Origin: Streptomyces fumigatiscleroticus
GTDB taxonomy: Bacteria > Actinomycetota > Actinomycetes > Streptomycetales > Streptomycetaceae
Length of the DNA stretch: 64,000 nucleotides
Direction of reading: 5' to 3'
Assembly (NCBI RefSeq): GCF_014647975.1
Contig: NZ_BMQF01000009.1
Coordinates: 186,001-250,000 of the forward strand
Position numbers and translations under genes: made by a program. Position 1 is the first letter of the stretch; the number at the start of each line of letters is the position of its first letter. The notes beneath the pieces were generated by a model. The model worked only from the letters and a program-made list of their open reading frames with translations, had not been told where the DNA came from and made no database searches. Shown one piece after another: positions 8,507-16,934 of the stretch.

Positions 8507-9664
8507 ATGATCACACCGCACACGATCGCCGTCCTCGGCCTGGGCCGCATGGGCGGCGCGATCGCGACACGACTGGCTGCCCATGACTGGGACGTCGTCG
8601 GCTGGACACGCTCGGGGCGCACCGCAGGCGCCGTTCAGATGGCCGACGATCCGAACGAGGCCGTGGCCAAGGCCGACCTCGTACTCCTGGCACTGTTCGA
8701 CGGCCCGGCCTGCCAGCAGGTCCTCGACGACGTCCGCGCATCCCTGCGACCGGACACGATCGTGCTGAACACCAGCACCATCGCCCCCGCCGAAGCATCG
8801 AGACTGGCCCGGCAAGTCGGTCCGTCCTACGTCCACGCACCCCTGCTCGGCTCGGTGCCCGCTGCCGCCACCGGCACCCTGCACATACTCGCCGCCGCCG
8901 ACCAGGACGTACTCGACCGGGTCCGACCGGTTCTGGACACGCTGGGCACCGTCCGGCGTGTGGACGACGCCTCCAGCGCCGCCGCGCTCAAGCTGATCGC
9001 CAACAACAGCCTCGCCGGAGCCGTCCTCGCGCTGCGTGACTCACTGGGGCAGGCCGACGCCCTCGGCCTGCCCCGCAGCCACGTGCTGGACGTCCTCGAA
9101 CTCGGTCAGCTCGGCGGGCTCGTGGCCCGCAAACGACGCTTCCTCCTCGGCGAGTCGCCCGCTGCCACGGCCGAGTTCACGATCGGTGCGCTGGCCAAGG
9201 ACATGGCCCTGCTGGCGGACGCGACCCACACCCCCTCGCGCAGCGCGGCCGCCCTGGCCGACACCCCTGCCCCTGCCGAGGCCGACATCGCTGCCGCCGC
9301 CACGGTTCCCGCCGTTGAGGACGCCGTCCTCGCACCGCTCCGCGCCTACATCCGCGGACACGCCACCGGCGACCCGACCCACTTCCGCGACGCGTTCCTG
9401 CCCACCGCCCATGTCGAAGGAGTCCGGGACGGCGCATTCGTCTCATGGCGCCTGGAGGAGTACTGCGCACTCTTCACCGGCCGGCCCGCCCCGGACGAAG
9501 CGACCCGCTCCCGCCGCATCGACACCGTCGATGTCCACGGCACCGTCGCGAACGCGACCATGACGCTCTCGCACGGCGCGGACACGTTCACCGACATCTT
9601 CCTGCTGGTCCGCGCCGACGACGGCTGGCGCATCGCCAACAAGGCCTACCACCGGCACACCTGA
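8507..9664 (+). CDS. NAD(P)-binding beta-hydroxyacid-dehydrogenase-like protein fused to an NTF2-like domain
   Basis: A 385-residue protein. Residues 1-165 form an N-terminal Rossmann domain with IAVLGLGRMGGAIATRL (GxGxxG) and a following WTRSGR that suggests NADP. Residues 165-255 give the helical second domain with LKLIANNSLAGAVLALRD, where the K-x-x-N pattern of 3-hydroxyisobutyrate-dehydrogenase/imine-reductase relatives is present. After an Ala/Pro-rich linker, residues about 270-385 resemble Lumazine_bd_2/SnoaL-like cone domains (LRAYIRGHATGDPTHFRDAF; DDGWRIANKAYHRHT). The fusion of a reductase with an NTF2-like domain is unusual. Expression is probably controlled by the divergent LysR protein. 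Confidence 0.85.
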   Translation: MITPHTIAVLGLGRMGGAIATRLAAHDWDVVGWTRSGRTAGAVQMADDPNEAVAKADLVLLALFDGPACQQVLDDVRASLRPDTIVLNTSTIAPAEASRLARQVGPSYVHAPLLGSVPAAATGTLHILAAADQDVLDRVRPVLDTLGTVRRVDDASSAAALKLIANNSLAGAVLALRDSLGQADALGLPRSHVLDVLELGQLGGLVARKRRFLLGESPAATAEFTIGALAKDMALLADATHTPSRSAAALADTPAPAEADIAAAATVPAVEDAVLAPLRAYIRGHATGDPTHFRDAFLPTAHVEGVRDGAFVSWRLEEYCALFTGRPAPDEATRSRRIDTVDVHGTVANATMTLSHGADTFTDIFLLVRADDGWRIANKAYHRHT

Positions 9665-9697
9665 CAGGCCGGCAAGCCCCCCTTCCTCGCGTCAGGA

Positions 9698-10180
9698 TCA
9701 TGCGTTCCATGCCACACGCCGGGCCACGGACTGCCGGTCGCCCATGCCCTCGGCGGGCGGGCCGTTCAGGACGGCTCCGGCGAAGGTCACGTCGTCTGTG
9801 ACCCGGGTGCCGGGCAGCCGTACGGTGCCGTTCGCGGTGAATCCCTCGGAGAGTCTGAACGACGAGGCCATGGCGTTGTCGAGGGTGAGGGCCACGCCGC
9901 GTGGGCCGGGCCCTTCCAGCCGGGCGCCCTGCATGGCCAGAGTGCCCGGCAGCTGCGATCCGCGCCCCGGTGAGCCTCAGCCGCGCCACCGCACCCGGCT
10001 GCCCGGTGTTCGCACCCAGCAACAACGCGGCGACCACCACCGCCCGCACCGTCCGCTCGGGCCACCACCGTCCGCCGTCGGCGACCCGGTCCTCCTCCGG
10101 CGTACCCGTACGCAGATCCGCCCGCCGCCCCTCGGGGAAGGCATCCCACAGTTCACGCTCGCACACGGCTCGGCTGGTCG
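9698..10180 (-). pseudogene. Truncated beta-helix (pentapeptide-like) 'membrane-associated oxidoreductase' family remnant
   Basis: One frame reads ERELWDAFPEG, RADLRTGTPEEDR and ERTVRAVVVAALLLGA, ending near LRLTGARIAA. A second frame, shifted around 9950, continues with LAMQGARLEGPGPRG, GFTANGTVRLPGTRV and DDVTFAGAVL. Repeated short strands with Gly/Ala turns fit the beta-helix proteins often annotated this way in Streptomyces. Only about 155 residues remain, far shorter than I recall for the family, and no clear start codon is left. Confidence 0.6.
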
Positions 10181-10197
10181 GGTACGGGAGGAGCCCC

Positions 10198-10527
10198 TCA
10201 GGCGGCGACCGGTTCGGCCTCGGGGTAGGGGCTGAGCATGGTGTCGAAGTACCCCTCCGGTGCCTCCTCCAGGAAGGTCGACAGGTTCTCCAGGAAGGCC
10301 TTCAGCGGGGGCGTCGCGTTGTGCCGGTCCAGGTCTTCCTGCGAGCGCCAGACCTCGTACAGGAAGAAGCGGCCGTCCTCGTGCTCGTGGAGGTGGTACT
10401 GAAGGTTGCCGGGTTCTCGCCGGGTGGGTTCCACGAAGGAGGAGAGGATGCGCCTGACCTCGTCCGCGCGCTCCGGCCTGGGGCGAAGGAAACCGTAGAG
10501 GGCGATGGGGTGATTCGTGATCGTCAT
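10198..10527 (-). CDS. ABM-domain (quinol monooxygenase-like) protein
   Basis: A 109-residue single-domain dimeric alpha/beta barrel of the antibiotic-biosynthesis-monooxygenase family: ALYGFLRPRPERADEVRRIL, then TRREPGNLQYHLHEHEDGRFFLYEVW and LDRHNATPPLKAFLENL. These proteins oxidise quinols or polyketide rings without cofactor, or degrade heme. The start is ATG 10527. It is divergent from a MerR regulator with 59 bp between, so it is probably the regulator's target. Confidence 0.88.
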   Translation of the reverse strand: MTITNHPIALYGFLRPRPERADEVRRILSSFVEPTRREPGNLQYHLHEHEDGRFFLYEVWRSQEDLDRHNATPPLKAFLENLSTFLEEAPEGYFDTMLSPYPEAEPVAA

Positions 10528-10531
10528 GGCC

Positions 10532-10560
10532 CTCACGCTAAGATCTGACATCAATGTGAG
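10532..10560. promoter_or_regulatory. Candidate MerR operator in divergent promoter
   Basis: CTCAC-N19-GTGAG frames the 59-bp gap between the ABM and MerR genes. The arms are short, so confidence comes mainly from position and the MerR neighbour. Confidence 0.4.
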
Positions 10561-10586
10561 ATTCAAGAGGTTGTGAGGAGGGCCAC

Positions 10587-10979
10587 ATGAAGATCGGCGA
10601 GCTCGCCGCCGAGACGCGCACGTCCGTCCGCCTCCTGCGCTACTACGAGGAGCAGGGCCTCCTGGCGTCCCATCGTCTCGACAGTGGTCACCGCCGCTAC
10701 GACGACAGTGCTCCCGCCGTGGTCCGCCGCATTCGCGCACTGCTGGACGCCGGCCTCCCGACCCGGGTCATCCGCGATCTCCTGCCGTGCGTCCGCCAGG
10801 ACGGCACGGTCGCCGAATGCCAGCTGGAGACCCTCCAGGAACACCTCCGGGGGCTGGATGACCGGATCTCCGCGCTGGCGGAGACCCGAGCCTCACTGGC
10901 CGGGCTCATCTCTGGCACCCGGAGGACCCATGCGCCGACGCCCTCACAGGCCGACGTCCGTGGCAGCCGGCTCGTTTGA
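10587..10979 (+). CDS. MerR family transcriptional regulator
   Basis: A 130-residue MerR protein with a good ribosome site (gaggagg, 5 bp from ATG). Residues 1-70 are the winged HTH (MKIGELAAETRTSVRLLRYY, HRRYDDSAPAVVRRI), followed by the dimer helix to about residue 110. No metal-binding cysteine pattern is seen beyond C73 and C83 (LLPCVRQDGTVAEC), so the signal is unclear. It is a short type with almost no effector domain. Divergent from the ABM monooxygenase gene. Confidence 0.9.
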   Translation: MKIGELAAETRTSVRLLRYYEEQGLLASHRLDSGHRRYDDSAPAVVRRIRALLDAGLPTRVIRDLLPCVRQDGTVAECQLETLQEHLRGLDDRISALAETRASLAGLISGTRRTHAPTPSQADVRGSRLV

Positions 10980-11542
10980 GCTCGGCACCCGCCGGACGAT
11001 CCGGCGGGCGCTCAGCGACCCGACCCGTACAGACGAGCACGCACCGGCCGGGCCCGGTGCCGGCCAGCCGGGCGCGGTTCGGGTTCACCGCCGCGCCCGG
11101 CACCTCCGACGATGCCCCATCCGCGACCTCACCCCCACTCTCGCCCTGCCCCGCACTACGCCGCCCGCCTCTTCGACGCGGCGGACGCCGGCGTCGGTGA
11201 GCGGCAGCTGCGCGGCACCACTGCCGAAGCCCTCGGATCCACTGGGTGCGACAGCGGCCACCGCGCTCACGGCCTAGCCGTGGAGTTGACCGACGTCGAT
11301 GTCACCGCTGCGTGGTGCTGCCGTACGACGAACGCCCCACCGCCGTGGAGCACTGCGTGTGAGGCGCTTCCGTCCGCTGCCCGGGACAGCACACCCGCGA
11401 CGACGATCGCCGGACCGTACAGGCCCGGGAGCTCGCGAGGTCAGGTGCTCAATCCAGACCTTTGATGGCGCGAGGTCGCCGGTTGCGCACCCCGAGCTGG
11501 GACGGCAGGAGCCAGCCAGTCCTGCCGTCCCGGGTCGGGGGT
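10980..11542. other. Gene-free stretch
   Basis: Open frames exist in several phases because of the GC content, but none has a credible start, ribosome site or recognisable motif. No hairpin or repeat stands out. Confidence 0.6.
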
Positions 11543-12910
11543 CTACTTGCCGCCCTTGTCGGAAGGCGGGTGGTGGGCGGGGTGGCGGCCGTCGCCGTTG
11601 TAGCGGGGCAGGCGCAGGTGGTCCGGCGTGAGCGGGTTCATCGCCGTCACATCGCGCGGAACGATCTGGAAACTCTGCCAGTGCACCGGCATGGGCGCCT
11701 GGTCCTCGTCCCGCGGGATGTGGTGGTATCCCACATGCACCCAGACGACGGGCCTCGTCAGTTTCTCGCCGTCGACGAACTGCCCGACGTGCTCGAGGCG
11801 GCCGAGCTCGGGCGACTTCCTGTTGTCGCTGGCGTACCGTTCGCCCGCCTTGTACTCCGTGAAGTAGATGTCCTTCTCGGTGAAGGGCCGCCCGGTGTAC
11901 CGGGTGGGGTTGTGGTGGGCGATCTCCCAGGAACGCGGATGCCCGTCGGTGTTCTTCTGTTCACTGACGATGCGCCACCAGCGCTGGGCGTTCGCGTCCG
12001 TGAGGCCGCCCGTCTCCTTCTCGACGGACTTCAGGGTGGTCTTGTGCAGGGGAGTCCTGGGCTCCTTCGCGGAGTAGCCGGTCTGCCGGGTCTCGTACTG
12101 CTCGATCCGGGAGGTCGGTGTGGTGTCGGGGTCGAACACCAGCCGCCAGAAGACGTTGTGGTAGTGGTTGGTGGAGTAGGCCTTGCTGCCCTCGCCGAGC
12201 GGCCAGCCGGTGCCGTCCGCGGCGTTGAAGTCGTCCGGGGAGAGATTTCCGGCGGCTCCCAGCTTCGGTGTGATCGTGCCGTCGTCGGAGAAGTTCCACT
12301 GGTTGATGTAGTGGTAGTGCCCGGCCTCGTTGACCGTGTACACGACCAGGTCCTGGCCCTGCTGGGCCTCGTTCCCCCCGTGGACGCTGCGGGGCAGGTC
12401 ATAGTTGTCACCGTGGAACGCGAAGCCACGCTCCTGGGTGGTGACGCACAGACCGCTGACGGTCTCTCCCCGCGTGGCGAGAACGCTCCGGATCTGTTTC
12501 AGGGCACCGCCGGGACAGTCCTTGGGACGGAGCGGATTGACGTGGGCCCCCAGCTCGTCCTCGGTGAGGTCGTAGTACTCGGCCGTGCCGTTGTCGTAGG
12601 GGACGTGAATCTGCGCCAGCGCGGCGCGGTGCAGGATCCTGATCGGTTCCGCCTGCCCCCTGGGCTGGAAGGAGATGTCTTCCAGTACGAGCCCCTCCAG
12701 GCGCGTGTCGTGCCAGCACATCCGCCAGGTACCGCCGCCCCTGAGCGTGCGTTCGATGACATAGTCGGGGCTACAGGGGCGGGCAGTGGTCCTCTGTGCG
12801 TCCGCACCTGTCCGCGTGGCGTCCGCCGCCACGGCAGCGGCGGGCAGTGCGGACGGCAGCAGCAGTGCCAGGGACGCGGCCGTGATGAGAGGCCGGAACA
12901 CTTTCTTCAT
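11543..12910 (-). CDS. Secreted copper-amine-oxidase-like catalytic domain with altered cofactor motif
   Basis: A 455-residue protein with a Sec signal peptide (MKKVFRPLITAASLALLLPS, cleavage near AVAA). It matches the C-terminal catalytic domain of copper amine oxidases: GLVLEDISF, a CVTTQERGFAFH segment, LVVYTV...GHYHYINQWNF, DDGTITPKLGAAGNLS, NHYHNVFWRLVFD and HIPRDEDQAPMPVHW. The His-x-His copper ligands (His249/His251) and the late His (His397) appear kept. The tyrosine that normally becomes TPQ aligns with Tyr199, but the Asn-Tyr-Asp consensus is His-Tyr-His. The start overlaps the stop of the upstream gene by 4 bp, and that gene carries the N-terminal domain. It may be an amine oxidase variant or a copper-binding relative. 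Confidence 0.85.
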   Translation of the reverse strand: MKKVFRPLITAASLALLLPSALPAAAVAADATRTGADAQRTTARPCSPDYVIERTLRGGGTWRMCWHDTRLEGLVLEDISFQPRGQAEPIRILHRAALAQIHVPYDNGTAEYYDLTEDELGAHVNPLRPKDCPGGALKQIRSVLATRGETVSGLCVTTQERGFAFHGDNYDLPRSVHGGNEAQQGQDLVVYTVNEAGHYHYINQWNFSDDGTITPKLGAAGNLSPDDFNAADGTGWPLGEGSKAYSTNHYHNVFWRLVFDPDTTPTSRIEQYETRQTGYSAKEPRTPLHKTTLKSVEKETGGLTDANAQRWWRIVSEQKNTDGHPRSWEIAHHNPTRYTGRPFTEKDIYFTEYKAGERYASDNRKSPELGRLEHVGQFVDGEKLTRPVVWVHVGYHHIPRDEDQAPMPVHWQSFQIVPRDVTAMNPLTPDHLRLPRYNGDGRHPAHHPPSDKGGK

Positions 12911-13758
12911 GAGGAAGGCCCTCCGCTCATGGCTCGGAGTCGGTGCACAGAGCGGTCACTGAGGTTGATCACGTAGCTGCTGGCGTCGATCCTCGGGCCG
13001 TCGTCGGGCACACGGGTGGACACCTGGACGCAGCGCTCGGTGCCGCACGCGCGGAGCGGACCCCTCTGGGTGCCCTGTGGCGTATAGACCCAGCCGTGGA
13101 CCCGCAACTGGTCGACTCGGGTGAGTGCGCCGCCGGTGGCCTTGGCGTAGTCCTGCCGCAGGCCGTCGCCGAGCGGGTCGGCGAGCAGCAGCGCCAGCGC
13201 CTCCCGCGCCTCCTCCGGGGTGGGGGGAGGCTGAACACCGCGTACCGTCCTGGAGCTCTCGACCTTCTGAGACAGGAGGTCGACCGTCTTGTGGATCAGG
13301 GTGTTGTCGCTGTAGTCGTAGAAGCGGACCACCACCTTCCGCTCCCAGGCGCCGCCGACCGACGGTGGGCTCTCGGCCAGGTCGGTGCCGAGGTACTGGG
13401 GCCTGCCCCGCTCCCTCTCGACGTTCTCGCTGGCCGTGCGCAGATCCGCGTCCTGTGCGAGCGCCAGTTGCTGCGCCCGTTCGATCTCCGCGGAGGTCAG
13501 AGGATCACGCCACGGGCCGGGCCCGGTCCTGCCGTCCGCAGTGGGCGCGGGCGACAGAGCCGTCGAGGTCGGCGCGCCGCCGGCCGGCGGCCGGCCGGCG
13601 GCGCCGGTGGCCGCCAGGGGAACGGTCCCGGTGACCATCACGGTGGTGGCGGCCGCGGTGAGTACCGCGCCGCCCGCCAGGCTCCACAGGGCCGCTCGGC
13701 GCCTCGCCGGCGGCACCACCCGTCGCTTCCCGGCTCCTGCACTGCGTGCGTCCCTCAT
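12907..13758 (-). CDS. Membrane-anchored N-terminal (N2/N3-like) domain of a split copper amine oxidase
   Basis: A 283-residue protein starting at ATG 13758. A basic N-terminus and one transmembrane segment (residues about 20-50, RRAALWSLAGGAVLTAAATT) are followed by a Pro/Thr-rich linker. The rest resembles the small N-terminal domains of copper amine oxidases: DPLTSAEIERAQQLAL, a strand-rich RKVVVRFYDYSDNTLIHKTV, VRGVQPPPTPEEAREAL, and a final SSYVINLSDRSVHRL. In ordinary amine oxidases these segments precede the catalytic domain in one chain; here the catalytic part is the next gene, overlapping by ATGA. Translational coupling suggests equimolar production of a two-subunit enzyme. Confidence 0.75.
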   Translation of the reverse strand: MRDARSAGAGKRRVVPPARRRAALWSLAGGAVLTAAATTVMVTGTVPLAATGAAGRPPAGGAPTSTALSPAPTADGRTGPGPWRDPLTSAEIERAQQLALAQDADLRTASENVERERGRPQYLGTDLAESPPSVGGAWERKVVVRFYDYSDNTLIHKTVDLLSQKVESSRTVRGVQPPPTPEEAREALALLLADPLGDGLRQDYAKATGGALTRVDQLRVHGWVYTPQGTQRGPLRACGTERCVQVSTRVPDDGPRIDASSYVINLSDRSVHRLRAMSGGPSS

Positions 13759-14119
13759 GTCCTTCCCTCCCTGCCACGTCCTCGCAGCGGAACCCGCGCA
13801 CGGCCAACGTAGAAGCCCACCCGCCCCGGCGCGCCGCCCGAACCGGTCCCTCCTCAGGGAGCACCTCACACCCGGAATGGCCCACTCACCGTCTGGCCCC
13901 CAGGAGATCCCGTCGGACGGCACAGGCACCCACGGCACAGGGAGACGGCGGGCGGCTCGCGTGGCTACGAGGTTCCCGGCACCGGAAGCGATTCCGGCCC
14001 GGGGAAAACCGACCGGCTGGCGGCGACGTTCGGCGGACCGCGGGCGGGGGACCGCCGGCACACCTGGCGGCCGCGATGTCCTCCGCCGCCATACGGAACC
14101 CCCGGCGACCCCCGGACGA

Positions 14120-14684
14120 ACAGCATCGCCCCGGCCAAGGGCCGGCACACCCTCTACGCCCGAACCGTGACCTCGGGCGGCAACCCACCTCCACTACCTC
14201 CAGCCACCACGGCCTACATCTGCGGCATGGGTGTGGACGGCGCGGCCGTCCTGTCGCCGCGTGACGGGTGACGCCACGGCCCGCCGTCTGATCCGGTATG
14301 CGAAGGGCCTGACCACCTACACGGGCGCGGTGGCGGCCAGGGTCTACGGACGGCAGCGAGGAACCCGTCGATGACCGGGGCGGTGGCGGGCCCCAGCACG
14401 GGGTCGACGACGACGGCTTCCGGGTCGAGCATGAGCGGGCCGCCCGCGACGGCCATACCTGGCAGTACCGCCGGAACGGGATCGGCTCCTGGCGCACCGT
14501 CCCGGCCGCCGACGTCACCGCCACCGGCAGCGCGGTCTCCACCTGGCCGGTCGCCGTCTCCTTTGGCACCGCGACCGAGCTGGTCCGGAACACGGTCTCC
14601 GCCCTCTGCGAGGACGGCGTGACCGAACTCCGCGCCGCCTTGACGGACGGCGGACCGCCCGCCGCAGGTGCCGGCCACTCCTGA
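14120..14684 (+). pseudogene. Unrecognised gene remnant interrupted by a ROK-gene segment
   Basis: Sensible coding pieces in shifting plus-strand frames: AKGRHTLYARTV, TTAYICGMGVDGAAVL, ARRLIRYAKGLTTYTGAVAA, then after a 119-bp foreign segment (14338-14456) GHTWQYRRNGIGSWRTV and FGTATELVRNTVSALCEDGV, ending at a TGA (14682-14684). I do not recognise the family. The region 13759-14119 holds nothing I can support. Confidence 0.4.
14338..14456. repeat. Direct repeat, copy A (ROK-gene segment)
   Basis: Nearly identical to 15031-15150 over about 119 bp, running from cagggtct to gacggccat. Outside these limits the two loci differ completely, so this is a precise duplication of an internal piece of the ROK-like gene. 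Confidence 0.85.
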
Positions 14685-14715
14685 CCCTGCGCGGGCCGTC
14701 GACCGGCCTCCCGCT

Positions 14716-14937
14716 CACACGGAGGGCCGGCCTTCCGCCGTTGCGTTCACACGGAGGGCCAACCCTCCGCCTTGGCGCTCACACGGAGGGCAAGCCTGCG
14801 CCCTGGCGCTCACACGGAGGGCCACCCCTCCGCACTGGCGCTCACACGGAGGGCCACCCCTCCGCCTTGGCGCTCACACGGAGGGCAAGCCTGCGCCCTG
14901 GCACTCACACGGAGGGCCACCCCTCCGCACTGCCGCG
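14716..14937. repeat. Seven-unit 31/32-bp tandem repeat with hairpin units
   Basis: The core cacacggaggg begins at 14716, 14748, 14780, 14811, 14843, 14875 and 14906. Units of the form cggagggccacccctccg are self-complementary (GGAGGG/CCCTCC); alternate units use gagggcaagcctgcgccctg with a gggc/gccc stem. Units abut without unique spacers, so this is not CRISPR. It lies between the two copies of the ROK segment. Confidence 0.9.
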
Positions 14938-14939
14938 GA

Positions 14940-15366
14940 TGTGTCGTGCGAGAGCCGAACCGCCGAGGAAGGCGGCGTCTTCCTGACGCATGCCGGGTAC
15001 GACGGTCAGGGCCCGTGCCACATTGGCGGGCAGGGTCTGGCGGACGGCCGCGAGGAACCCGTCGATGACCGGGGCGGTGGCGGGCCCCAGCACGGGGTCG
15101 ACGACGACGGCTTCCGGGTCGAGCATGAGCAGGCCGCCCGCGACGGCCATGCCGACGGTCCGGCCGAGGCCGGCCGGCGGGCCCGGCAGCATGGAGGGCG
15201 TAGGGACGGGCCGGCGGCGCACGATACGCGGTTGCGGGACGGGGAGGCGGAAGCGTTCCACACGGGCCGTACACCGGCCGTCCGGCCGACTGCCCGGTTT
15301 CCAGTACCGGTCCATGTCGAACCCGATACAGGGCCGCAGGTCGAACCGCGGGGAGTCGAACACCAC
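14940..15366 (-). pseudogene. ROK-family (repressor/kinase) C-terminal fragment
   Basis: An open frame with the C-terminal signature of ROK proteins: GLGRTVGMAVAGGLLMLDPE, AVVVDPVLGPATAPVIDGFL, VPGMRQEDAAFLGGSALA. This region normally closes the sugar-kinase fold. The N-terminal HTH, ExGH and zinc motifs are absent, and the preceding segment (VFDSPRFDLRPCIGFDMDRYW) does not look like ROK. The frame runs directly into the tandem repeat array. A truncated piece of it is copied at 14338-14456. Confidence 0.65.
15031..15150. repeat. Direct repeat, copy B (within ROK remnant)
   Basis: Partner of 14338-14456. This copy is in its native context inside the ROK-like frame, so it is the likely donor. 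Confidence 0.85.
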
Positions 15367-15741
15367 GGTCCCGAGGTGACCCGCGAGCCGGGGCAGCGGC
15401 CGGGACTCACCGACCGGGCCTCAGCTCGACCGGCGAGAGCCGATGTCCGCGAAGGCAGTGCGCTGCCGCTCGCGGATTCGCCTCAGCTTTTGGCCGTGCC
15501 CTCGGCGGCTCGGCGGCTCAGGTTTGCTCGCGGCGTCCCGCTGGCTTGGCGGCGTGCCTCCAGCGGTACCCGCGCCGCTTCATGCAGACCATGGCGACCG
15601 GGCTCGCCGGGAGCCGCCGAGCCGCCGAGGCGGGACAGCGGTCCGGCGACGAGGCGACCACGCGGAGCATGCCCTCCCGGTTCCGGCCGGTCCTCCGCAG
15701 GGCGATCGCTCCCCGGAGCGACGGCTCGGCGGCGGTGTCGC

Positions 15742-16671
15742 TCAGCTCACGTGAACGGGATCGAAGGCGGCCCAGTTGTGCAGCTCGTACCGCTCTCCCG
15801 ACTTGCGCACCTCGGCGGCGCCGTGGCCGGGGAAGTGTGCGGGCACGACCAACGCCCCGGTCTCGGCGGCCTCGTCGAGCAACCGGCGCCGGGTCGCCCG
15901 TGCCTCGGCCTGGTCTTCGCAGAAACAGCTGTTGGCCGCCGGTTCGGACACCTGGACCGGGCTGTGCAGGAGATCGCCGACGAAGAAGGCCCGATCCGTG
16001 CCGGAAGTGAGCCTGAGGACGGACGAACCGGGCGTGTGCCCCGGTGCGGGAGCGAGCGTGAGGTTGCCGTCGATCTCGTAACTGTTCTCCCACAGCGTCG
16101 CGAGTCCCTGACCGAGGATCGGGGCGACGCTGTCGGCGAAGACGAGATGGCTGCCTCGGCGGCGCAAGCGGTCGGCGTCGGTGCGCGCCGGCGGCCGGCG
16201 GTGCTCGTTCTCCGGGTCGAAGTAGTCGCGGTCGATGCGGGGGATGAGATAGCGGGCGTTGGGGAAAGTCGGTGCCCACTCGTCGTTCTCCAGGCGGGTG
16301 TTCCAGCCGACGTGGTCGTAGTGGACATGGGTGTTCACCACCAGGTCGACCTGTTCGGGTGTGACACCCGCTCGGCGGAGGTTGTCCAGGAAGGCCGTCT
16401 TGAGGTGGTCGAACTGCGGGACCTGGGGACGGTCGCGGTCGTTCCCCGCGCCGGTGTCGACGACGATGGTGCGTCCCTCGCTCCGCAGTACCCAACTCTG
16501 GATGGCGCAGTGGTACGCGTCGTCGTCCGGGTTGCGGAAATCCGGGCCCAGCACGGCACGTCCTTCCGCGGTGCTGTCGGGCACGATGTCGCTGACCGTT
16601 CTCACCGGACCGCTCCACTCGACAACCCGCGTCACCGTCACGTTCCCCAGTTGGATCGTGTCGCCGCTCAC
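15742..16671 (-). CDS. MBL-fold metallo-hydrolase (AHL-lactonase-like)
   Basis: A 309-residue zinc hydrolase, GTG start at 16671. The metal motif is THVHYDHVGWN (HxHxDH, residues about 115-120). Later ligands are in APGHTPGSSVLRL, FVGDLLHSPVQV and VVPAHFPGHG. The leading QSWVLRSEGRTIVVDTGAG strand is typical of the lactonase/alkylsulfatase-like branch of the superfamily. Its start codon overlaps the stop of an upstream short frame (GTGA), so it may be the second gene of an operon whose first gene is damaged. The substrate is not determined; quorum-signal or xenobiotic lactone hydrolysis is possible. Confidence 0.88.
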   Translation of the reverse strand: MSGDTIQLGNVTVTRVVEWSGPVRTVSDIVPDSTAEGRAVLGPDFRNPDDDAYHCAIQSWVLRSEGRTIVVDTGAGNDRDRPQVPQFDHLKTAFLDNLRRAGVTPEQVDLVVNTHVHYDHVGWNTRLENDEWAPTFPNARYLIPRIDRDYFDPENEHRRPPARTDADRLRRRGSHLVFADSVAPILGQGLATLWENSYEIDGNLTLAPAPGHTPGSSVLRLTSGTDRAFFVGDLLHSPVQVSEPAANSCFCEDQAEARATRRRLLDEAAETGALVVPAHFPGHGAAEVRKSGERYELHNWAAFDPVHVS

Positions 16672-16934
16672 GGGCCCACCACCACCGCCGGCAGGCGGAC
16701 AGGGGCGCCGGTGCTGGCCACCTTGAGCGGCGCGCCGCTGACGAGAGGCTCCGCGGTTGCGACGGTCGCGTGTATCTCGGACAAGTCTGCCAATGCCATC
16801 ACCTCGGTCAGGTCTGTTCCGTGTTCGTGCGGCACGAGCCGATGGCCCGGCAGGCTCGCGGGCCCCGGCCCCGGCCCCGGCCTCGGGCGGACGGTGCTCG
16901 AAAGCGATCGAGCCGGCGCCGTCGGCGGCGACAC
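16668..16934 (-). CDS. Short upstream frame coupled to the MBL hydrolase (possibly a 3' gene remnant)
   Basis: An 88-codon frame whose stop overlaps the MBL start by 4 bp. The last 55 residues look like a real protein end (TEVMALADLSEIHATVATAE, PLKVASTGAPVRLPAVVVGP). The first 30 residues are a Pro-Gly run encoded by a ggcccc hexamer tract and look non-native, suggesting that the 5' part of the gene has been lost. I do not recognise the family. Confidence 0.4.
   Translation of the reverse strand: MSPPTAPARSLSSTVRPRPGPGPGPASLPGHRLVPHEHGTDLTEVMALADLSEIHATVATAEPLVSGAPLKVASTGAPVRLPAVVVGP
16861..16884. repeat. Hexanucleotide tract (GGCCCC)
   Basis: Three perfect ggcccc units plus one variant, at the point where the short frame upstream of the MBL gene loses coding character. 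Confidence 0.75.

Noticed and set aside
14716..14937. Possible CRISPR array
   Set aside because: Units are contiguous 31/32-bp repeats with no unique spacers, and no cas genes are nearby.
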